From a virus: a stretch of DNA of 21,666 nt. The position numbers and the translations under genes were made by a program. Shown here in pieces: positions 14,056 to 20,459 of the stretch (its first letter is position 1; every line of letters begins with the position of its first letter). A model generated the notes under the pieces. It was not told where the DNA came from. It was given only the letters and a program-made list of their open reading frames with translations, and ran no database searches. The stretch is taken from IMG/VR virus record IMGVR_UViG_3300017786_000176, positions 1 through 21,666 of that record, one strand, 5' to 3'.

Positions 14056-14084
14056 ATTATATCATAGTTTCAATGTATTGTAAA
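14056..14084 (-). promoter_or_regulatory. sigma70-type promoter for the CobS-like gene
   Basis: Minus strand -35 TTTACA (14084-14079), 17-bp spacer, -10 TATAAT (14061-14056). The segment from this promoter to about 14141 is related to the spacer at 16370-16445. Confidence 0.88.
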
Positions 14085-14095
14085 CAGTTTTAGTG

Positions 14096-14119
14096 AAAAA
14101 AAGTGAATTATTTTCACTT
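14096..14119 (-). terminator. intrinsic terminator after the CobT-like gene
   Basis: Minus strand stem AAGTGAA / TTCACTT (14119-14101), loop AATAA, running directly into TTTTTTT. The stem is A/T-rich but perfect over 7 bp. It separates the VWA gene from the CobS promoter, so the two partner genes are transcribed independently. Confidence 0.68.
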
Positions 14120-14122
14120 TTC

Positions 14123-14141
14123 TTAGATTATTTAGTTATAT
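14123..14141 (-). repeat. spacer repeat ahead of the CobS promoter
   Basis: Minus strand ATATAACTAAATAATCTAA, identical to 16427-16445 except one base. Both copies lie a few tens of bases upstream of a family promoter and downstream of a preceding stop codon. It may be a duplicated spacer or a shared binding site. Confidence 0.6.
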
Positions 14142-14167
14142 AATAACCCTCTGTTATACACATCACG

Positions 14168-14220
14168 CTGAGTGAATCTAATTTGGTTATCAATAGGGTA
14201 ACCTTAACCAATTCACTCAG
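14168..14220 (-). ncRNA. long hairpin in the 3' untranslated region of the CobT-like gene
   Basis: Minus strand: CTGAGTGAA pairs with TTCACTCAG (9 bp), continuing into TTGGTTA with TAACCAA (7 bp), a 6-nt one-sided bulge and a 15-nt loop. The element starts five bases after the stop codon. No U tract follows, so it is not a standard terminator. The stop codon region (AGTGAATCT, 14228-14220) could also pair with AGATTCACT on the right arm, giving an alternative structure. Confidence 0.5.
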
Positions 14221-14225
14221 ATTCA

Positions 14226-16343
14226 CTAAGCTACGATCCTACCAAAGGTTGTCATAAGTACTTTGTTCTGTTTCTTACTCTTTGAGTATTTCTTAAAAGC
14301 ATTTGCCATTTGATTCTTAGTTTGATCAGAAGTTACACCAAACTCATCATTTTCTGTTGCTAGCTTATTACCACCCTTGATCAGATAAAACTCTTTGTAT
14401 CCCAAAGCATCTTTACGAACAACTACTTTGTTTTTTCTATATTCTTTACTAGCTTCGCTTCTATGGCTGTCGTCCCAATTATGAATTTGAGCAATTTTGT
14501 TATTAAACATTCTATTATCGTCAGCCATAAAGAAACCAATTGTGTTTGTTGCGTATCTTTTACTGATATTTTCAAGTAGGGCTTGTGTAACTGAACTTGC
14601 AGAATCAGCTTTAACGAGCTTACGATCAATAATCATATTGATACCTCTATAAGAGCCTCGGGTTTCTACTTTGTTATCTTCTAGCTTACCATCATTGTAA
14701 GTTTGAAGCCTGTTAACATCACCATCAGAAAGTACTACTAAATTCATCTTTTCAACTTGGTTTTTTGATTTAAAATCTTTAATAAGCTCGTGAGCCATAA
14801 CCAAAGCTTGGTTAAGTGGAGTAGAACCAAAGTCTTCACACTTACCTATCATATCTCTACCAGTCCAAGAAGATACTTTAGATCTTACATATAATGCTTT
14901 TATCGACTCTTCAAAGTCTGATTTTTTTAGCTTTGACGACGTTAGTAATGGAAGCGCGATATTGTCTAGATCCATATCACCGTCAAGTAGAAGTCCTGTT
15001 TCTCGCAGTCCATAAAAATCTAAAGCGCTGTTTGTTGTAGTAAATGCATAAACATCGAATGGAATGTTTACTTGCTTGCAGAAAAGTACCAAGTGTATTA
15101 ATTGATCTAAAACTTTTGGTAAAGATTCGTACATAGATCCAGAATAATCGATTAGCATAATCATACCATGACTTTTAGCATCGTATAATCTAGTAGTTTG
15201 CTTAAAGATATCCTCATTAACTTTATAAGAGTGCAGTTTATTAACATCAAGAACTCCAGTTTTTGCTGTAGTTGCTTTAGCCCACTGAGTGGCCGCTTTT
15301 CGCATTTCAAACTCTTTTACTGCAATTCCAACGTTTCTTTTTATGTCTTTTATTGCTTTAGGATACTGTAACTCAGCATCAGATATTTCAGATATTTGCA
15401 TAGTATGAAGACTTTCTTTAGACTTTGCTCGTTGAGCTTTAACTTCAGAGTATGGTATTACAATCTTCTTTTTTACTTCTTTATTAATGTCTTCAACAAC
15501 AAGAAGCTGTCTACCATCTTCGTCAACATCCAAAAGAGATGATTCGTTTTCTCTAAATGCTTCGTCAGTAATAGAAACTTCTCCACCAGAACCTTTTGTT
15601 GGATTTTGTTCTTCAGGAGCTTTGTCTTCTTCGCCTTCTTCATTGTCATCTTCAGGAGCACTAGATCCTTGATCATCAGTTTCTTCTTCGTTTTCTTCTT
15701 CTCCATCGCCTTCATTTGAATCAGAAAAATCATCTTCAGAATCATCGTTTGAATCTTCTTTCTGATTTTTGTCATCTTCGTCTTGATCTTCGTCTTCAAT
15801 AGACTTATCGTATGCAACTATGTCTTTAACAAGTTCTAAAACGTCTTGGAAGTCTTCAGTTGTATTTGCTCTATCTAAAAATGCTTTTTCTTCATCGCTA
15901 AATTCAAGGTCAATGTGATCACCAACTTTAGCTTGAAGATTAATTTTATCAATAATTTTTAGAGATGATAGATCAATATCATTAGTGCCAAAGAAATTAT
16001 CATCAAAAAGCTTACTATAAGCTCTTGAGAATGGACCAACAAGTCCTGGATATCGAGCTTTAACTTTACGCTCAATCCTAGCATCTTCAATAACATTAAT
16101 GTATGACCTAGGACATCCAACTAGCTTCTCAGGACTATCATGCCAGCCCTCATATGGAGTTTCTAAAGCGTGACCAACTTCGTGACCGACAAATAGATCG
16201 TATACGTCTTTACCCATATCTTTCCACAGAGGAAGACCAAGTACACGGTTTTTAATGTCAAACCAAGGAGTCTGATAATTACCATGTCTAATAGTAATAT
16301 TTTCTTTGGCTAAAAGCTTTGGTAGGCTAGAGTTGTTATACAT
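14226..16343 (-). CDS. CobT-like protein: HExxH metallopeptidase-like domain, acidic linker, VWA domain
   Basis: A 705-aa multidomain protein. N-terminal part: GHEVGHALE with the zinc motif HEVGH at 54-58, and NVIEDARIERK at 83-93, a likely third ligand (gluzincin-like); this suggests a peptidase. Residues about 183-250 are an almost pure Asp/Glu/Ser linker, as in CobT. The C-terminal VWA domain has the MIDAS motif DYSGS, followed by GSTPLNQAL (MIDAS Thr) and LVVLSDGD. VWA proteins bind AAA+ partners of the MoxR/CobS class, and such a gene lies next downstream. It has its own promoter (16370-16398), AAGGA before the ATG at 16343, and three in-frame stops at the end (TAG TGA, then TGA). Peptidase activity and target are unproven; the pair could dismantle or mature a protein complex. 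Confidence 0.87.
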   Translation of the reverse strand: MYNNSSLPKLLAKENITIRHGNYQTPWFDIKNRVLGLPLWKDMGKDVYDLFVGHEVGHALETPYEGWHDSPEKLVGCPRSYINVIEDARIERKVKARYPGLVGPFSRAYSKLFDDNFFGTNDIDLSSLKIIDKINLQAKVGDHIDLEFSDEEKAFLDRANTTEDFQDVLELVKDIVAYDKSIEDEDQDEDDKNQKEDSNDDSEDDFSDSNEGDGEEENEEETDDQGSSAPEDDNEEGEEDKAPEEQNPTKGSGGEVSITDEAFRENESSLLDVDEDGRQLLVVEDINKEVKKKIVIPYSEVKAQRAKSKESLHTMQISEISDAELQYPKAIKDIKRNVGIAVKEFEMRKAATQWAKATTAKTGVLDVNKLHSYKVNEDIFKQTTRLYDAKSHGMIMLIDYSGSMYESLPKVLDQLIHLVLFCKQVNIPFDVYAFTTTNSALDFYGLRETGLLLDGDMDLDNIALPLLTSSKLKKSDFEESIKALYVRSKVSSWTGRDMIGKCEDFGSTPLNQALVMAHELIKDFKSKNQVEKMNLVVLSDGDVNRLQTYNDGKLEDNKVETRGSYRGINMIIDRKLVKADSASSVTQALLENISKRYATNTIGFFMADDNRMFNNKIAQIHNWDDSHRSEASKEYRKNKVVVRKDALGYKEFYLIKGGNKLATENDEFGVTSDQTKNQMANAFKKYSKSKKQNKVLMTTFGRIVA

Positions 16344-16369
16344 AATATGATCCTTTTCAATATACGTAT

Positions 16370-16398
16370 ATTATACCACAAAAACAAGGCAATGTAAA
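16370..16398 (-). promoter_or_regulatory. sigma70-type promoter for the CobT-like gene
   Basis: Minus strand -35 TTTACA (16398-16393), 17-bp spacer, -10 TATAAT (16375-16370). The spacer sequence differs more from the family than the other copies, but the boxes and spacing are the same. Confidence 0.85.
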
Positions 16399-16426
16399 CT
16401 GTTTTGGTGAAATAAACCCAATTATT

Positions 16427-16445
16427 TTAGATCATTTAGTTATAT
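16427..16445 (-). repeat. spacer repeat ahead of the CobT promoter
   Basis: Minus strand ATATAACTAAATGATCTAA, one base different from 14123-14141. The left part can pair with the gp46 stop region (AGTTATA/TATAACT), forming a weak A/T hairpin. Confidence 0.6.
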
Positions 16446-16447
16446 GC

Positions 16448-18169
16448 TTATAACTTTTTGATCTTAGAAAAGTTTCTATCTTTTATAAACTCAATCTTAG
16501 ATCTAAACTTGTTTTCAAGTATATCGCCCTTATGTGATATAATGAATACATTAGTACCATCTTCTAAGGTGTTTAGAATCTTAGTCAAATTATCAATACC
16601 ATCATGATCTAACGATGAATCAAATGTTTCATCTAATACTAAAAGATTAGTAGCTGCTGAGTTCTTCATTTTAGCAATCTGTCTCCAAGTAAAGAGCAAT
16701 GCCAAATCGATACGTTGTTTTTCACCTTCACTAAATGATGTATAGTTAAATGCGTCACGGTGTCTTGATCTAATAGTTTCATTAAAGCTTTCATCTAAAT
16801 GGAATGCCACAAAGAAATCCAAAACTTGAAGATACTGATTAATAAGTCTATTCATTACAGGAAGATATTGCTTAATAACTTTAGTTTTGATGCCAGTATC
16901 CTTAAGCATTTCTCCAATAACTTCGTTATAAGTACGCTCTTCAACATAAGCTAATTTCTTTTCTGTAACAGTGTCTTTTGATTCACGTAGTTCTTCAAGC
17001 TCAGTTTTAGCGGTCTTAATATCTCCAGTTGATTGTAATAACCCACTGATTTCCTTTTGAATCTTTTCTATTTCTTTTTGAATTAGATTAATCTTGTCGT
17101 TATTAGAGTTAATATGACGCTGCTTAGATAAAAGCTCTTTCATATTATTTTGACATTCTTCTAAATGATTAGTTGTAGTAGTATTCTCAACTTCTAATTC
17201 TTTCATTCCTTTTTGAATTTTAGCTGCAGATTCTTTTATCTTAGCTAGCTTGCTTTCTTTAATAGACACATCAATATCTTGATCGCATGTAGGACAATGT
17301 TCATGTTCTTCAAAGAATTTAGCATCGCTTACAAGATCTTTAATTTTAGATCTATATACTCGATCTTCAGATTTTATATCTGATACCTTTTTACTAAGCT
17401 CTTCATGTTTGTTATTTTCGATTTCAGTTAATGCATCAAGATTCTTTCCAAGATCAGCTGATTCAGTAACTAGAGTTTTAACGTCAGCTTCATACGACTC
17501 AACTGAATTTTCTTTAGATTTAATCATATCTTTATTAATTGATTGTAAATCTCTAATGTACTTATTTTGAGTTTCAATCTTAGCTTTATAAAGATTTAAT
17601 GAATGGTTTATTTCAGATAGTTCTTCCTTTATTTTAGAGTTACGTTCTTTTAGTAATGAATTCATTTTACTAAAAATATTAATATCTAATAAATCTTCAA
17701 TAACTTCTCTACGCTGGCCTTGTTGTAATTGCATAAAGGGAATAAATGAACTACTACCTAGTACTACTACCTGGTGAAATGATTTATGATTTAGTTTGAG
17801 AATGTTTTGTTCTAGAAATTTTTGGTAATCACGAGCATTCGAAGATTGATTAATCATGTTACCATTCTGATAAATTTCAAACTTACCAGGCTTAATAGTT
17901 CTGTGTATTCTAAATTCAGAGTTACCGACAGTAAATTCAACTTCAACAACAGTACCTTTCTTATTGATACTGTTAACTAGTTGATCTTTTTTAATATCTC
18001 TGTGTGATTTACCAAATAAGCCAAAGGAAAGCGCATCCAACATAGTTGATTTACCAGCGCCATTTGAACCAACTACAAGAGTTGATGGTGTTCTATCTAA
18101 TTGTACTTTAATTGTATCATTGCCAGTCGAAAGAAAATTCTTCCAACTGACGCTTTTAAAATGTATCAT
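16448..18169 (-). CDS. 46: recombination endonuclease subunit gp46 (Rad50/SbcC-like)
   Basis: ATPase and DNA-tethering subunit of the gp46-gp47 nuclease that resects DNA ends for recombination-dependent replication and degrades host DNA. The 573-aa protein has Walker A VGSNGAGKS at 33-41, two coiled-coil arms flanking a zinc hook CPTC at 292-295, the ABC signature FSEGEKQR at 479-486, Walker B LLVLDETFD at 509-517 and the switch histidine in IISHKGD. Length is close to T4 gp46 (560 aa). The ATG at 18169 overlaps the gp47 stop (ATGA), as expected for subunits of one complex. It is the last gene of the gp55 transcript. Confidence 0.97.
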   Translation of the reverse strand: MIHFKSVSWKNFLSTGNDTIKVQLDRTPSTLVVGSNGAGKSTMLDALSFGLFGKSHRDIKKDQLVNSINKKGTVVEVEFTVGNSEFRIHRTIKPGKFEIYQNGNMINQSSNARDYQKFLEQNILKLNHKSFHQVVVLGSSSFIPFMQLQQGQRREVIEDLLDINIFSKMNSLLKERNSKIKEELSEINHSLNLYKAKIETQNKYIRDLQSINKDMIKSKENSVESYEADVKTLVTESADLGKNLDALTEIENNKHEELSKKVSDIKSEDRVYRSKIKDLVSDAKFFEEHEHCPTCDQDIDVSIKESKLAKIKESAAKIQKGMKELEVENTTTTNHLEECQNNMKELLSKQRHINSNNDKINLIQKEIEKIQKEISGLLQSTGDIKTAKTELEELRESKDTVTEKKLAYVEERTYNEVIGEMLKDTGIKTKVIKQYLPVMNRLINQYLQVLDFFVAFHLDESFNETIRSRHRDAFNYTSFSEGEKQRIDLALLFTWRQIAKMKNSAATNLLVLDETFDSSLDHDGIDNLTKILNTLEDGTNVFIISHKGDILENKFRSKIEFIKDRNFSKIKKL

Positions 18170-19227
18170 ACGACCTCGAGATTCTGTGCTTCAGTATATA
18201 GTTTTCTTAATTCGACTTTGATATGATCTTTATCTAGATCAGTTTCAACAGCGTCGACATAAGTATCAAGTAAGACTCCAGTATCTTCTAATGATACTTT
18301 TTCATCTTCTACGCTTTCACCCAGATACTCTTCGAAAGTTTCAGCGATTTTAAGTTCATACGTTTCAATGCTTTGCAATTTATCAACAAAACGATCAAAC
18401 ATATAAAGATCAGTTTTGTTTACAACAATAAGTTTAATAAATTTATGCTCGAACTCTGAAACATCAATAGTATTATAATCAGTTTTAGTATCATCATATA
18501 CTATCTTTTTAAACATAGTAATAGGATTACGAACTGGTGTTACTTCCCGAGTTTCAGTATCTAAGATATGGAAATACTTAGGATCATCGCAATCAGACCA
18601 AGTAAACTCCATTTGATTACCAAGATAATGAACGTTTCCTTGACTAGATTTAGTGTGAAAATGACCAGTTAACACAGTTTCAAACCTAGAAAAGATATCA
18701 GCATTCATACCATGAGGATTAGTAATACCAGCCATGAGCTCAAATCCTTTCAACTCAAGATGCGCCCCTAAAATAGAAGCATTACAATTCATAGCCCATT
18801 TAGTGTATTCTTCATAGTTTGCGCTATTAATCCAAGGTATTACACCAACCTTACAGCCATCATAATCAAGGACTGTTGGTTTCATTATAATATTAACGTT
18901 GGATGTGAAGTAACCAAGTAATTCTTTGAGTGAACATAATTCGTTTGTATTCTTGAAATATACATCGTGGTTACCAGGAATAATATCCATTGTAATACCA
19001 AGATCACGCATAGGCTCAAGAAAGTGTTTACGATTAGCATTAAGCGCTTTAAAGTTAACGAACTTTCGATGCTCATAATAATCCCCTAGATGTAAGATGT
19101 TAGTGATACCATGTTCTTTAAGATATGGAAAAAATATCTCTCCATAAAAACGCTCTTGATAGTTTAAAAATATATCAGACGAGTTTCTTACACCACAGTG
19201 AGTATCATTCAATATAGCTATTTTCAA
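18166..19227 (-). CDS. 47: recombination endonuclease subunit gp47 (Mre11/SbcD-like)
   Basis: Mn2+-dependent nuclease subunit partnered with gp46. The 353-aa protein has calcineurin-like phosphoesterase motifs in order: NDTH at 7-10, HLGDYYEHR at 46-54, GNHD at 85-88, GAHLE at 154-158 and TGHFH at 187-191, so all metal ligands appear intact. The start is TTG at 19227: MKIAILNDTHC begins there, and GGGAG lies eight bases upstream; no ATG is available before the first catalytic motif. The TTG overlaps the TGA of the preceding 39-aa gene (TTGA), an unusual coupling that may keep gp47 output low. Confidence 0.96.
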   Translation of the reverse strand: MKIAILNDTHCGVRNSSDIFLNYQERFYGEIFFPYLKEHGITNILHLGDYYEHRKFVNFKALNANRKHFLEPMRDLGITMDIIPGNHDVYFKNTNELCSLKELLGYFTSNVNIIMKPTVLDYDGCKVGVIPWINSANYEEYTKWAMNCNASILGAHLELKGFELMAGITNPHGMNADIFSRFETVLTGHFHTKSSQGNVHYLGNQMEFTWSDCDDPKYFHILDTETREVTPVRNPITMFKKIVYDDTKTDYNTIDVSEFEHKFIKLIVVNKTDLYMFDRFVDKLQSIETYELKIAETFEEYLGESVEDEKVSLEDTGVLLDTYVDAVETDLDKDHIKVELRKLYTEAQNLEVV

Positions 19228-19343
19228 TCTGCGTATCTCCCATGATTAATCAAGTGATGCATTCTGTGACTATGAATAGCCCATATCAATTTAATCAATG
19301 ATGTTTCAGTATAAACACCAGCTTTGCATTCGTATTTCCACAT
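19224..19343 (-). CDS. 39-aa conserved-looking small protein between gp55 and gp47
   Basis: A short frame, ATG at 19343 to TGA at 19224, filling exactly the gap between gp55 (stop 19346) and gp47 (start 19227). The product begins MWKYECKAGVYTETSLIKL and ends HHLINHGRYAD. It is rich in His, Trp and Tyr and has no recognised domain. Evidence for reality: the tight fit in the operon and the TTGA overlap with gp47, implying ribosomes pass through it. Against: no clear ribosome site of its own, so it would depend on coupling from gp55. Confidence 0.62.
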   Translation of the reverse strand: MWKYECKAGVYTETSLIKLIWAIHSHRMHHLINHGRYAD

Positions 19344-19345
19344 AA

Positions 19346-19921
19346 TTATACCATAAACAATTCTAGTTTTTCTCGTTCTTTTTCGATCTTAGCAAACTCT
19401 TTGATCTTATCGTCCTTAGTTCTAATTTGATCAATTCTTTGTCTTAATGTATCGACATATTCCATGGTTTGAGCTGCCCCGTTTTCATCCATACCCATTG
19501 CTGCAAAATCTTCAATGCCCATCTTTTCAATATATTTAAATTTGATTTCTTGCTGTTTCTTTTCTTTAGTGATACGTCTTATAAATGCAAAGAAGCAAAT
19601 CTGAGTAAAATAAGAAAATGCATTAGGGTTTCCAGTTCTAGTAGCTGTTTCAATATTATAGTTATTAATAGCTCTTAGACAGTTTTCAACTCCATCCATA
19701 ACCATTTCTTCTCTATAAGTGTACCGAACGAAGTTCGGTCTGTGAGACAGTCCTTCAGATATTTTCATGAAACATGTAGCTACGTAATTAGTTACCTTAG
19801 GAATTTCTTTATCAGCCTCTTTAGCTGCGCGTACTGTTTTTACATATTCTACGACAGCTAGTGAAAATTCCTTGTTATTCACGTAATGTGGCTTAGCTTT
19901 TGGTTTGATTTTAGTGGTCAT
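19346..19921 (-). CDS. 55: late-transcription sigma factor gp55
   Basis: Phage sigma factor that directs host RNA polymerase to TATAAATA late promoters, acting with gp33 and the DNA-loaded gp45 clamp in T4. The 191-aa protein (T4 185 aa) contains the sigma region 2-like stretch: FVRYTYREEMVMDGVENCLRAINNYN at about 64-89 followed by NAFSYFTQICFFAFIRRITKEKKQQ at 100-124, then a charged C-terminal helix ending ELFMV that fits the clamp-binding tail. AGGAG precedes the ATG at 19921, and its own promoter is at 19944-19972. Two good late boxes in the same window are its likely targets. Confidence 0.95.
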   Translation of the reverse strand: MTTKIKPKAKPHYVNNKEFSLAVVEYVKTVRAAKEADKEIPKVTNYVATCFMKISEGLSHRPNFVRYTYREEMVMDGVENCLRAINNYNIETATRTGNPNAFSYFTQICFFAFIRRITKEKKQQEIKFKYIEKMGIEDFAAMGMDENGAAQTMEYVDTLRQRIDQIRTKDDKIKEFAKIEKEREKLELFMV

Positions 19922-19943
19922 TTATATCTCCTAATAATGTATT

Positions 19944-19972
19944 ATTATATCATAGTTTGGGTCAAATGTAAA
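19944..19972 (-). promoter_or_regulatory. sigma70-type promoter for the gp55-47-46 operon
   Basis: Minus strand -35 TTTACA (19972-19967), 17-bp spacer, -10 TATAAT (19949-19944). It stands back to back with the plus-strand copy at 20017-20045, 44 bp between the -35 boxes. Confidence 0.88.
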
Positions 19973-20016
19973 CAATTATTTTATTAAATTATTTTCAATT
20001 TATTTCACCTGAACCG

Positions 20017-20045
20017 TTTACAAATGGTCAAAAGTATGATATAAT
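20017..20045 (+). promoter_or_regulatory. plus-strand sigma70-type promoter, antisense to the Sm-like gene and uvsW
   Basis: TTTACA (20017-20022), 17-bp spacer, TATAAT (20040-20045). The segment AAAGTATGATATAATATA is shared with the promoter at 870-898, so this is a true family member in the opposite direction. No plus-strand gene with a good ribosome site follows. The expected start is near 20052 and the transcript would run through G-rich sequence into the complement of 20082-21666. Confidence 0.82.
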
Positions 20046-20081
20046 ATAGATGTTACCGGGGAGGTTAGGGGTATACAACAG

Positions 20082-20459
20082 TTAATGTATTGTTGGTTCA
20101 ATGTCTTCTTCATTGTCGCTTCTTTCATCGGTCAACTTCTCACCTTCAAGTTCATATTCAGACATAGCTTCAAACTCGCTACGTATAATATCTTGACATG
20201 AATACTTAATGTAAGACTCTTTTGTTTCTTCTACTACTTCTGTATGGTTAATCACAAAGCGTTTCATGATTTTAAACACCTTTTTATCAGAGAAGGGAAA
20301 CCAATCTCCAAAAGTAAAAACGCCTTCTGGTGTTACTTGCACGACCGCAGGTCGTTCTACAATAAACGATTGCTCGTTTGAGCTTTGAACATAACAAATA
20401 AGATCTTCGCTATTTGTCAGTTTAAAATGTCTTATGTCTACCTTTTTAATCGATTCCAT
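20082..20459 (-). CDS. small Sm-like (SH3-barrel) conserved phage protein, copy B
   Basis: A 125-aa protein of unknown function directly after uvsW (TAAATG junction, no gap). Residues about 10-90 align with the 94-aa product of 3317-3601 (FKLTNSEDLICYV against IRLTSGEEVIATI, ERPAVV against EKPVAL, then EG, F and P-F/Y). A C-terminal extension of about 35 residues is strongly acidic (EGEKLTDERSDNEEDIEP). No Shine-Dalgarno sequence precedes the ATG; the upstream bases are pure A/T. Translation may rely on coupling to uvsW. A plus-strand promoter lies just past its 3' end, so it is exposed to antisense RNA. Confidence 0.7.
   Translation of the reverse strand: MESIKKVDIRHFKLTNSEDLICYVQSSNEQSFIVERPAVVQVTPEGVFTFGDWFPFSDKKVFKIMKRFVINHTEVVEETKESYIKYSCQDIIRSEFEAMSEYELEGEKLTDERSDNEEDIEPTIH

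Noticed and set aside
15473-15817. Lysine and methionine-rich 114-codon minus-strand frame.
   Set aside because: It is a frame shadow of the acidic Asp/Glu linker of the CobT-like protein.
20085-20198. Plus-strand 38-codon frame just after the plus-strand promoter.
   Set aside because: The purine-rich sequence is 13 or more bases from the ATG, and the frame is opposite the Sm-like coding region. An antisense RNA is more likely.
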